From: Ridgeia piscesae
Lineage: Eukaryota; Annelida; Polychaeta; Sabellida; Siboglinidae
Direction: 5' to 3'
DNA length: 64,000 nt
Assembly: GCA_025642075.2 (NCBI GenBank)
Contig: JAODUO010000118.1
Span: 862,501 to 926,500, forward strand
Below the pieces are notes generated by a model, which saw only the letters and a list, made by a program, of their open reading frames with translations, did not search any database and was not told where the DNA came from. Positions 34,107 through 60,246 of this stretch are shown here, piece by piece. Both the position numbers and the translations under genes were made by a program. Every line of letters begins with the position of its first letter. The first letter of the stretch is position 1.

Positions 34107-37100
34107 GTAGTAGTTTTCTGACCCAAATGTCAACAGGTTCTGTCCTTGAAGTCAGTGCTTGGTGGGAGTGTCTGCTATGATTGTGCAGGCCAATCATTGA
34201 CACAAAGTACACGATTTAGTAGCTAAATGACACGGGAACAAAACAAACTAAATGCTTCAAACGAATAGTTAACTACTTGCATTTTATCTACTTTATTAGC
34301 ATGCTTCAGTTTTAAATCTTGCATGTGTGGTTAAGCAACTGGTGCATGAGAATGTTTACAGACATATTTACAAATATTGGACTGGAATTACTGTAAAGTG
34401 TGCCCTACACCTAAGTTTTACCAGTCATACTACAATTTTCAAACTATATTGTATAGCAATTCACAAATGTAAATGATTGGAACATGTCTGTCAAAGTGAA
34501 ACAAATAGGAAGCTTTCTAAAAGAATTAGCCACGCCGGCAATGCTATCCACTTCAAAATTGTGTACTACAACATATTTTACATTTAATAATTCTTTTCCC
34601 ACATTATGCTACATATTCTTCAGTGAAATTTTGAAAAATTCAATAAACCCACAAATGTTAAGGGTAACTTCTGAAAAAATATAATTATCATTACAAAAAC
34701 TACAAGCCAAAGAATGTTATATATTAGAACTATTTCATGCAACTTACCAGGTCCCAGTTTCACTGCGAAAAGCTACTGTGTTTCATGTAATTTCATAAAA
34801 GAATAAGTGCTGAGCTGGTTAAATAAAAACAATGGCAGTCTTCCTACCTACCTAGACTGGTTGCAATCATCATTCTTGTCCACTAAGAAATCTGTAACCT
34901 GCATTTACCTAAATGTTCACATACAAGTTATTGAAACCACGGATGGAGGGTGCCACCACTTTGCCAGTCAAAGTCACACTTTATAATCACTATTTTTATT
35001 TTGTGTTGACATAATATATAATAAGTATGCAACGACACATTGGTATCATGCAACACGTTGCCATTAAGAAATGCTGACATGACTCGAACTCGTAGACGAT
35101 ATTTACGTATACACGATAGTTTTACTCTTTACGTAAGTTTTTGTTTCACATGTCTTTGCTGTCTTACTGCAGATGTCGCCTCTGTCACAGGACGTGCGCA
35201 GAACGAACATTTCTTGTAGATCAGAAAAGGCATATTTATTATAAATAATAACACTAGGACATCTAACATGCACAAAACTACACTTGAACAATGCAGCTCA
35301 CTACCTATTGCACATATTCACAGCATCTCGGCAGCAACGCGGCTGCCGCACAAGACAATCAAGTAAGTTGCCTGAAGCCAAGTTTTCCATAAATTCTACT
35401 GACAATTTCCTGTTTACAGCCAGGATAGGATGTTCAACACTGGACAGCCAGTGACAGTTGCTGCCGCTACCTGCAATTCATGTTACAATAAGTATGAATT
35501 TATTGTCTATTTTTGGAATATCCAGCAATAGTAAAAACGAGCTGAAATGCAATTCTCACCCATCGGATTGTAGCACAAAATCTTATTATGCTTTTTCATC
35601 TCCCGACACATGATTCGGCCATGTGCCGAGTTAAACGTTGAGATTGACAACAATGAGCAGGCGGCCCATTTGTACATGTACAACAGTCACAGTCTAGGCA
35701 AAATCCATTGAAACACATCATTTCCAATGCCTGTTCTCTCCATTACAAGCGACAGACTACAGACAGTACAAGTGGTTATGTTGCTGGCACATCAAAGTGT
35801 ACACGCGAACGTGTCCACCGACACCGTGAACACTTGTTAGGATGACGTTCTGGGTGATATCATTCACATCAAGTATAGAGAACACATTCTGCTGGTCCTT
35901 TTACATCATAGCAGACGGTCGTCATTCCGACACTGCAATCCCCTTGTGAAATATCCACCTGCATCTTTCTGGTAGTAGTAGAATAGTTGGTTTGACGCAC
36001 ATATACAACTGACGCAGACTACTACCAACCAAAGGGGGGATACCACGTGTACAGCCATCACCAGTGTCTACTCCGGCTACATCACACTCCCAACAGATTA
36101 ACCACGTATTAACCACAGATTAGATCGTCACTCGGCTGATGACGAAACAACTACACAGTGCGGGTGGTTGTACTGTAGTAACATGCGAATGTAGTAGATG
36201 GATTTGCATCTGGGATGTTGCTCTGCCAAACCGATTGCTATAGTTCCGCATGCAACATCAGACCATCGTAAATATTCCGTCGACTCGGACAGACAAAGCG
36301 TTCTGCAACGACACCAGCTCGTAGAACATATGGTCCCTAACCAGGAGAACCAGTCCGTCTCCACCGCCGCCGTGCCAGGCAACGGCAGCTACATGCATGC
36401 ACACATACACACGCAGTGCAGTCTATCTTGCACACAGACTACAATAAATAATAATCATCAATATATAGTTACGAGGTGAGGCTTCCCTCCCCCACAGTCG
36501 TCTCCTTGGCCCCGGGCCACTGCAGCCATCTCATACACTAGCAAGCTGCTGCATGGGTGCAACACTAGAAAAATACTGGTGCTGGTGAACAGGGTCATCT
36601 GTGACACAGACTCACGGTTACAGGGAGTGCTTCGCCTCGTTCGTAGAACTGTCAGCTCTACGGACACACCACTTCACCAGCAGCCACGGGCCGGATGGCA
36701 TAATGCACGGACGTCGCACTTTTAAAAATAAATTACCAGATATGACAGCAAGTTACAAACAGTTGGACAGAGGTACATACCGTCGGACACAATGCCACAG
36801 TTCAGTGATGAGACATGGATTGCTAACACTTCAAATGAAGCCTACACATTGAGCACCCTACAATGCAAGCCGGTAGAAATCACTGAGTGATGGTAGTTGG
36901 TTTAGACCGGGAGTGCAGTGTGTCATATTTCCCGCGTACATTACATTTAAAAGGAATACTCCATACACCATTAGTCTAGCCTATCTACTTTCAGTACTTC
37001 CAAAGTAAGCACGTACGAATCAAGAGTGTAAATATACATAGAGGTCAATACGCGTTCGTTACTGAACCATTTGTTAGAGGAGTACCAGGCATTGAAATCA

Positions 37101-38581
37101 CTCGTTTACACATGACATGAATGAAAGTAGGCAGGTATATGTTGCATGATTCACAAACACACATGCCAATGAAACAGCAATGAGATACTACATGATGAGT
37201 GTGCCTCACACCTGGACCATAAAGATTCTGTCCTAGGCAGAAACCTTAGCAGATAGGCACATGATGTTGAAACAGTTGCAGCTGTGTTTAATCACTCGCT
37301 ATGCACACAGTGTACGATGGGTACATCTTCTCACAAACGTCGAGGACCGAAGCAACGCACACCGCTAAACCCGATATTACTGTCGTTAACAGAAGTGGCA
37401 TCATACATGTGCTGCCATCTTCATGCTGCCAGTGAACAAAGTGCGACGGCTATTTGTGAGAGACAACGAAAACAGAAGTGCCTCGTTCATACATATTCTT
37501 GTTCTGGCAACATAAACAACATGGTGATCAGATGTCACATGACTGTCCGAGCAACGCACAGGTTGCAGGCCGTCGAGCGACACTTCACTTGGGATGTGCA
37601 ATGCACGTGATGGCAACTGACAGTACTTGACCAGTGTCGTGCGAGGGACACATGGATAAATACAAACTGCTGCCACAAGCATCTGTACTTAAGAACCGCA
37701 CTCTATGTGGAAACGTCACTGAACGTGGTGCCCTTCAACAGTGACGATGGCGCCCGACACAACTTGGATTTATGGCATAATGCAATGTCTGTCAACGCTA
37801 CAACAGGTCTCTAAGTGACTAGATGAAAATAAGAATTAATGCTTGCGTGCTTGACGCCGACAAACTCCCACTGACGGGGATACAACAGGAAATGACCTGT
37901 TAGATCACACAAACATACAGACACAAACCGGCTATCCGAAAACGTATCCTAGCAGCGCCTTTGTCAGGTTAATATCAACACTGTCACCATGGATATATCC
38001 GCACGCAGACAACGCCGTGTACCTACACTTGTGGCTGTACCGGGTATGTATTCGACGCTGCAGCCACGGCCGGATGGACATATTATGCTCATTAAAACGT
38101 CGCAAGGAAGTGCCACACAACAACGCCTCCATCAGTGACTAAGACATGTACAAGAAAGCAGACAGAACAACACCAGCGACCACATATATAGTAGCAATAG
38201 TAGTGGAGGACTTCGTCGTCGGTAATCCTGCGACGCAGCTCCGGGCGGGCCAAGTGTGCAGTGGACCCTTCGGAGGATCGCTCGCACGCAACGTCCCAGT
38301 CCGTAAGGCCGGTGCCGATCGCGACACAAGTATCACCGCCACCGACACAGCGACGCGTCGCTGCACGACACCAACTGTTGTAGCAACCATGTCCCCGCAG
38401 CTGTCACTGTCTGTCGTACGACACACAACACACGTCGACACGAGCACATCGAGAACAAGAGTGAAGCGGCGGTACGTGTATATATGGGCGGCATATGTGG
38501 TGGCGGTGATGGCAGGCGAGACCGGAGTGGCTGACAGTCTGACGGTGTTCTCTCAGGCTCAGGCAGGACGCATGCTACTGT
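34107..38581 (-). other. Region downstream of the G-alpha stop codon: 3' UTR and intergenic DNA
   Basis: No coding sequence recognised on either strand. The part nearest 38581 is probably 3' UTR of the G-alpha gene. Several TTTATT strings on the plus strand (for example about 35233) could be its poly(A) signals, but none stands out. A GC-richer stretch at 38150-38560 gives long open frames on both strands without domains. Confidence 0.4.
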
Positions 38582-50999
<12,418 letters not shown>

Positions 51000-51029
51000 C
51001 TGAAGATAACAAGCATCACACTGCATCAT

Positions 51030-54000
51030 TTTGAACATCTCAACCATCACACAGCATCACTGTGAACATATCAACCATCACACAGCATCACTGTGAACAT
51101 ATCAACCATCACACAGCATCACTCTGAACTTATCAACCATCACACAGCATCACTCTGAACATATCAACCATCACACAGCATCACTCTGAACATATCAACC
51201 ATCACACACTATTACTGTGAACATATCAACCATCACACAGCATCACTCTGAACATATCAACCATCACACAGCATCACTGTGAACATATCAACCATCACAC
51301 AGCATCACTGTGAACATATCAACCATCACACAGCATCACTCTGAACATATCAACCATCACACAGCATCACTGTGAACATATCAACCATCACACAGCATCA
51401 CTGTGAACATATCAACCATCACACAGCATCACTGTGAACATATCAACCATCACACAGCATCACTGTGAACATATCAACCATCACACAGCATCACTGTGAA
51501 CATATCAACCATCACACAGCATCACTGTGAACATATCAACCATCACACAGCATCACTCTGAACATATCAACCATCACACAGCATCGCTCTGAACATATCA
51601 ACCATCACACAGCATCGCCCTGAACATATCAACCATCACACAGCATCGCTCTGAACTATCAACCATCACACGCATCCTGACTATCAACCATCCCCGCATC
51701 GCCCTGAACATATCAACCATCACACAGCATCACTCTGAACATATCAACCATCACACAGCATCACTCTGAACATATCAACCATCACACAGCATCGCTCTGA
51801 ACTGATCAACCATCACACAGCATCACTCTGAACATATCAACCATCACACAGCATCGCCCTGAACATATCAACCATCACACAGCATCGCTCTGAACTGATC
51901 AACCATCACACAGCATCACTCTGAACATATCAACCATCACACAGCATCGCCCTGAACATATCAACCATCACACAGCATCACTGTGAACATATCAACCATC
52001 ACACAGCATCACTCTGAACTTATCAACCATCACACAGCATCACTCTGAACATATCAACCATCACACAGCATCACTCTGAACATATCAACCATCACACACT
52101 ATTACTGTGAACATATCAACCATCACACAGCATCACTCTGAACATATCAACCATCACACAGCATCATTGTGAACATATCAACCATCACACAGCATCACTG
52201 TGAACATATCAACCATCACACAGCATCACTCAGAACGTATCAACCATCACACAGCATCACTGTGAACATATCAACCATCACACAGCATCACTGTGAACAT
52301 ATCAACCATCACACAGCATCACTGTGAACATATCAACCATCACACAGCATCACTCTGAACATATCAACCATCACACAGCATCACTGAACATATCAACCAT
52401 CACACAGCATCACTGTGAACATATCAACCATCACACAGCATCACTCTGAACATATCAACCATCACACAGCATCGCTCTGAACATATCAACCATCACACAG
52501 CATCGCCCTGAACATATCAACCATCACACAGCATCGCTCTGAACTTATCAACCATCACACAGCATCGCTCTGAACATATCAACCATCACACAGCATCACT
52601 GTGAACATATCAACCATCACACAGCATCACTCTGAACATATCAACCATCACACAGCATCGCTCTGAACTGATCAACCATCACACAGCATCACTCTGAACA
52701 TATCAACCATCACACAGCATCGCCCTGAACATATCAACCATCACACAGCATCGCTCTGAACTGATCAACCATCACACAGCATCACTCTGAACATATCAAC
52801 CATCACACAGCATCACTCTGAACATATCAACCATCACACAGCATCGCTCTGAACATTATCAACCATCACACAGCATCACTCTGAACATATCAACCATCAC
52901 ACAGCATCACTCAGAACATATCAACCATCACACAGCATCACTGTGAACATATCAACCATCACACAGCATCACTCTGAACATATCAACCATCACACAGCAT
53001 CTCTGAACATATAACATCACACAGCTCACTGAACATATCAACCATCACACAGCATCACTCTGAACATATCAACCATTTCACAACCCGCATCACTCTGAAC
53101 TTATCAACCATCACACAGCATCACTCTGAACATATCAACCATCACACAGCATCACTGTGAACATATCAACCATCACACAGCATCACTCTGAACTATCAAC
53201 CATCACACAGCATCACTGTGAACATATCAACCATCACACAGTATCACTCTGAACATATCAACCATCACACAGCATCACCCTGAACATATCAACCATCACA
53301 CAGTATCACTCTGAACATATCAACCATCACACAGCATCGCTCTGAACTTATCAACTATCACACAGCATCACTCAGAACATATCAACCATCACACAGCATC
53401 GCCCAGAACATATCAACCATCACACAGCATCACTGTGAACATATCAACCATCACACAGCATCGCTCTGAACATATCAACCATCACACAGCATCGCCCTGA
53501 ACATATCAACCATCACACAGCATCGCTCTGAACTTATCAACCATCACACAGCATCGCTCTGAACATATCAACCATCACACAGCATCGCCCGGAACATATC
53601 AACCATCACACAGCATCACTGTGAACATATCAACCATCACACAGCATCGCTCTGAACATATCAACCATCATACAGCATCACTCTGAACATATAAACCATC
53701 ACACAGCATCGCCTCGGAACATATCAACCATCACACAGCATCACTCTGAACATATCAACCATCACACAGCATCGCTCTGAACATATCAACCATCACACAG
53801 CATCACTGTGAACTTATCAATCATCACACCGCATCACTCTGAACATATCAACTATCACACAGCATCACACTGAACATATCAACCATCACACAGCATCACT
53901 CTGAACATATCAACCATCACACAGCATCACTGTGAACATATCAACCATCACACAGCATCACTCTGAACATATCAACCATCACACAGCATCACTCTGAACA

Positions 54001-54150
54001 TATCAACCATCACACAGCATCGCTCTGAACTTATCAATCATCACACCGCATCACTCTGAACATGTCAACCATCACACAGCATCACTCTGAACATATCAAC
54101 CATCACACAGCATCACTCTGAACATATCAACCATCACACAGCATTGCCCT
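51030..54150. repeat. 31-bp minisatellite, ~100 copies, built from a G-alpha-o 3' splice junction
   Basis: The period is 31 bp (TGTGAAC at 51061 and 51092). On the minus strand the common unit reads TGTGTGATGGTTGATATGTTCAG then AGTGATGC. That is 23 intron-like bases plus the exact first 8 bases of the exon at 50839-50999. Variants CTCTGAAC, CTGTGAAC and GCCCTGAAC move or alter the AG. A marker variant CACACTATTACTG occurs at about 51205 and 52095, showing a block duplication of about 890 bp. Clusters of deleted bases at 51650-51700 and 52995-53035 may be real decay or sequence error. Confidence 0.92.
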
Positions 54151-54159
54151 GGACATAAT

Positions 54160-57100
54160 TATCAACCACATAACAGGGCACACAAGTGATTCTCATTTCC
54201 GGTTCATTTTGAGTAATACTCAGTGAGACCATACATAGCTGGTCCCCACTTTGTTGTCTGTAAGAATATTCAAAAGTACTGCAATTACAAACAATTTGAA
54301 AATAATAACTTTCTGCTTAACCATTCCCACCTTCTATATGGGTTTTTGTTGGGTGGAACCTATAAAATTTACAAGTGCTGTGGCGGTTATGTGCGTATGC
54401 GAAATAATACATAGCTTGTTTGAGTCGTTGGGGACCGGATTATGAATGAAAATGGCAAAATAGCATAACAATTATATGGCTGCAGACGAGACTTGCATGC
54501 CCTATTGCATGCCCTATTGCATGCCCTATTGCATCACTGAACACACCAACCATAACATTAGCACTGAATGTCACAATATCTGATGTGATGATATAATAAA
54601 TTAACATTTAACTGTCAAGTTATCAATGGTACACTGAGACACTGACAAGAAAACATTTGGCAAGACACCTAACAGCAACAGGGCCTCAAAATATCATTTA
54701 ACACCCTCAACCATTTTATTGACACAATTACGCATTACAGATATCCAATGTTTAAACTATTAAAGAAAGAAAATATTTAGAAATAAACAATTAATGTGAT
54801 CCACATGGTATATTTAGGCAAGAAAAGCCACTGGTTTGTCAAACTTAGTTTACTGCCAATGATTACTGTTGGAATTCCATTATTGTTAATCCATTACAGA
54901 CAACTGACTGAAACAAGCTGCCTGTTAACAGTTCACATGCCTGTACCGTATATTGGCTTAATAACAAGCAAACAATTGTCAGATCGTTGACAGTAACGAT
55001 CACTGCATTAATGAATCGTGATACTTTTGTCGGGATGCAATATACAATATATTTTACAGAAATCGGGATTCTTATCCAAACCATGCATGCAGTTCAACAG
55101 TGCAACAAATCAGTGATGAAATTTATGAACATACATGTACTTCAAAAGGGCCGTTTAATTTGTTAAGGTCTTTAAGGTGTATTTTATAACTTGTACACCT
55201 GACACATATCTGGTGTACAAGGTTCTACTAATCTGGACCGATTTTTACCTGTTCTGAACAATTGCACAAGTGCTGATTTCAACTGCTGCACCTACCTTCC
55301 CACCTTGGACGCAGCCTCATTACACGTGCAGCAGAAATGGCTACTCTACTGGTTTCTATACAAGCGTTTTTGCTAGCGAGACTAATTAGCGTGAATGATT
55401 ATGGAGTATGCCGACATTGTGCATGTCTTCACACAACAACATCCACACCCCATCAGTGTAATGACTGCCATACAGACAGCATCCCTGGGCCCAGAAGAAC
55501 TGGTCCACCCACGGTACGACTAATTACAGCGACACCTGTCTAATGAGGCACTCTGCAAGTGATGTTTCTACACATTACACTTGGCCCACTTCTTACATAT
55601 AGAACTAAACAGATTATTGATGATTATATCATTGACCATTATAAACTTTACTAGGTTGTGTTTACTAAGATAGTCCCAGTTCATCGATTAGTTAATTCAT
55701 GCTACGCTACTGTGTGAATAACTGTCAACAATGATCATGTGAGTTGTACAAAATAGTTTCCTGGCATTAACATATTTCAGATCTGCTCATTTTATGGTTT
55801 TGACATTTTAGGATGACACAATGCATTAAATTTATTTATAAACATCACAGGATTGTTTGAAAAGTTTCCTGTTTTAACTATACTGTTGCAAATTACATCA
55901 TAACATCATGAATATTCTAAGAAACCAACCCTGCATTTGTAAATTTTGTTCCTCCAATCAAATGATGGGTATTTCTGATAGTATCACATTCATAATGGTT
56001 TATGTATACCCGGTAGTTCTTTTAAAACCAGAATCCTTTTTGCTAGGTCAATGACACAGTTCAAAATGGACTCATGGTACACATTTGACAAAGTAGATGT
56101 TTCACCATCCGTAATTCTGTTTACCGAGTTTCCAACCGCAGTATAAACTTACACTATGTCTGGCAAAGAATGTCGTTGGCCATGGCAACACCCACTGCAC
56201 TTTTGGTGAGGGACCTTTTTTTTAGTGACCCGTCACTCTTCATCAGATAACTCTCAGTCACGAGACACTGGTCCACAACAGGGGACAGTGACACTGTCAC
56301 GACACAAGATACTGTCATGACATGCCTGCCCAATCATACCAGCAACCTTTGTGGATTGCATGCTTTGAAATTTGGCTGAATTTATAACACATGCTTCTTG
56401 AAATCAATGTTTCTTAATATTTACTAATCAAAATGATTATCAAGAAAGTATGCTATGCATTAAGCAGTGACAGGAGGTATTTACTATGAAATGACTACCA
56501 TACCTGCCTACTGATTGCTAGTGCCACTCAAACTAGTCCACTACTGCAGTGAAAGATTTCCTTATTCATGCCAAGTTGTTATATTTAATACTGCTATTTC
56601 AAGTATTTGTGTCTGTAAAACTGATGCATACACACATACAAAGCTAGCTATATTAAAACACAGCCTATTGGTGGGCTGCATTTAACTATGCAAAATCCAC
56701 AGAAATGTATGTTTTAAAATATCAGACAAAAATCATGAATCATTCTTTAAAAAATAATCCATGTGATTAACAAAATAATTAAACTTAAAAATAAATTTCC
56801 ACTGTCCTCAATCTAGTATTTCAAGCATATAAAAAGAAACACTTCAGCTTTACATTAAACATGCATGTACAACCCCTGTAGTACATTACACACAATGCCG
56901 GGCAGAAGGCCTGCAGTTATTCCACAACTGGTATTCAACACTACACCAGCTTCAATATCCAATATTCAGCAGACAGCCAGATGCTGTCACACTGAAGTTG
57001 CCATGACAACATAATGACAGCTAGTTCCGGACATCTAAACTCCACGATGAGTCTAGTGTGACATTCATAACCAGATCCCAGAAACGATACGATACATCCA

Positions 57101-59987
57101 TGGAGTCGAAGGAATACACCTATTGACATATACTATGTTTTAATGATGATGAACCAATTGCCCTCATTGATAATGCTGAAGGCCAATTCTATCAAGGTGT
57201 AATTTGTGACAAGGTTAGTCCCAAAATCAATAGCATAAAACATGTACATACACACACAAGCAGCCACTAGGCTATGGACAGTGTTGTGTACACCTTCAAG
57301 TGTCGACGGCTAGGCTATTAGACAATTCCAAAAGGAGCAATTGAATTTACGAAATAGGATAGCATCCCTTGAATGTCATTATCTGCTACTAGAAGTTGAT
57401 AATTTACTAAATTAACAACTGATACATTTTACATGAGACCTGTTTCATGTATTTTTATGTGCACTTAACATGAGCATAATTGCATATACCTGATGAAGTC
57501 AATGGAAGATCAAAACAAAACAGCAAAATCATAAAATAACAACCACAGCTCATTAGCTCAAAATAAGCTCCATGTTTACAGGCACATAAAATTATCTTAT
57601 TTCAGTCTAAACCTCATTAAATGCAAGCTTGTAAAAAGTTAATGTAATCAAAGTTTGTATTTGTTACACTGAGCTACATCAAATCTTGCAAACATTTCGA
57701 GAGTGTAAATACAAACATATCTTGCCCCAGCATTGCCACAAGATAAATGGACAGACAACCCAGAGACAGGAGGAGCTAGACAGTGGTCCTACAGGCAAGT
57801 GGACCCGGTATCTCAACTATGCTCCTTACACTCCAGGTTCGTATCTTACACTGGAAATATCCAAGAACTCAAAATTTATTTTACTCAACCCAGTGAAGGT
57901 CCATGTAAACATGTCAGCCTGTTGACGCAGACCAGAGTTTTGCCTGTCACATTTTCCCTGCCTACAGCACCGACTAGGGATAACAAATCCACTGCATCAG
58001 TGAAATCCTGACTGCTCTAAATTTAGCTGCTCAACTTGTAGGTTTATAGGCTGCATGTGTTTTTGCACAGACTGACCCTAACTACCCTCCTTTACCAGGG
58101 ATAATGTCTTCCAGGTGCAGGATGCTTCTGGATCTACAGAAAAGAGAAACCTCAGACTTCAAATCAATCCAGCATGTGTATATTTCATTATACGGTCTAC
58201 CTTTATTACCCGCCTTTAGCCATTGAGAAATCAACAAAAGGTTAGAGCATGTGTACTGTAACTGAATACTTTGTCACTTAATCCACAATTCCACATTACT
58301 GAATGGTGACAGTTTGGTGCCGCCATTCTTTATCGGTACCATTGATGTTTATCTACGTTCATCACCTCTAAACTACTAAATACATCTAAATCCATTGTAT
58401 TAGAGAATGCACCTACATTATTATCGAATGAAGATGACCAGTGATATTAAATATGTCCATAATTATTAGCTCAGACATTGTGTTATGGCTTTAGTATTTC
58501 CTCAAGCATGTTGTTTAATGCCTGGATGTCAGCTCATATGTTTAATGTTTTTCATTAAATATTACATTTTTATGACTACATGTATGTTGAAGGTTTACTG
58601 CCTGCCAATTTGCGCTTAGTTAGTTTATTGGAACAATTGTTTGCATTTGAAAGATTCCACCTGGAACACATTCAAATGGTAAACAAAGCATCTATTTTCA
58701 AAAATAAATTTTCTGCATTAATGCTGAGTCAAGCAGTGATAACCGCAATATCCTTTGATGATGTTTAATTTCCCCACGACAAAAGTGCAGAGAGGAAAGG
58801 AAAAGTGATGCTGCAGGTTATATTATACCAACTTGTTCTTCCCACAGGTGTAAACGTAGATGTCATGAGTAAAGCAGTTTCACAACAGAATGTCTTTATT
58901 TAATTTTTTTTGATAACAAATTTTGCTGGCTGTGATCTGTGATGTTGACCTTCTCGTTAAAGCATTCATACTGTTTTGAGCACTGAGTGAACTATGACCT
59001 TAGCAGACAGGTGTCGGACCAGTGTCCAGTTCCCACAATGAAGCATTTGTCAGCGCAGACACTCGTTGACCCATTTCACTGTTATGAACCTCGGGGAGAA
59101 ATGTCTGCCTGACTTTATTCCAGTGACAGTGATCAATAAACGCTACCGCCACTGCTCATACCCTATTCAGCCTCCAAGACGGTATCCCGTGGCAACAGTG
59201 GGTGGAGGTGTGGCTTTATCGACTGCGTTATTTACCACATTCTACAAGCGTGGCATCAGTGCGCACTGCACCAGCCACCATGAAACCAGCAGCCACAACA
59301 CTGCTGCTGGCCACTGCCAGTGACGGTGCCATTGCTGGTGCCAGAGCGGTGCGACAATGGAGCAGGGGGGACTGGTTACACAAGCCAACAGCAGCATCAA
59401 TAATGCACATGTTTGAGACAGGCACAAAGCATTGGCAAGCAGCACGCACATGCGCGCACGCGCACACACGCTGCATTCAGTTATGACAGATGTCAAGGTC
59501 ACATCACAGTTATAGTTAAGATGCACGCTTAAGTAGGACAATTTTTCTCAACTATAATGAATATTAGTAGCTCAGGCTGTACTAATCTAGTCATTTGGCA
59601 GCACTGGTACAACTTCCAGCAAATATATCTGAATACGTGTGCATTTTTACACGACTTATTGCTATTTTATTTAATATCTAATAAATAACGTTAAAAAACA
59701 ATTTTGTTGACCAATTTTCTATTATTATTCATACCATAACATAATAAATGTCTATCAAAAGAGAATAGTTGTAACATATGCACATTATATACATTTTGCA
59801 AGGTATTGAATGATTGCCTACAACCGACTGAAAAATTATACCTTCTTCTACAGCAATATATGATATATCCTTGTCGAGATGGACGGTGAGATGTTTCCAA
59901 TATAGTCTTGTTTATATTAGTTTGTAGCATTCTAAATTGTATTTGATCATTAAATATATAATATAGTAAACATACAAGTGTATATGG

Positions 59988-60053
<66 letters not shown>

Positions 60054-60141
60054 ATTATATATACATATATACATACACATATATACACGTATATATATAT
60101 ATATATAATTATACAGCTGTATATACATATATACATACACG

Positions 60142-60186
<45 letters not shown>

Positions 60187-60202
60187 TATATATATATTAT
60201 AT

Positions 60203-60246
<44 letters not shown>

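Noticed and set aside
51030..54150. CRISPR-like repeats of 31 bp
   Set aside because: There are no spacers between units. It is a plain minisatellite derived from a splice junction.
59066..59541. Cluster of overlapping ORFs of 82-99 codons
   Set aside because: Compositional (CA/GC-rich) open frames on both strands with no homology I recognise.
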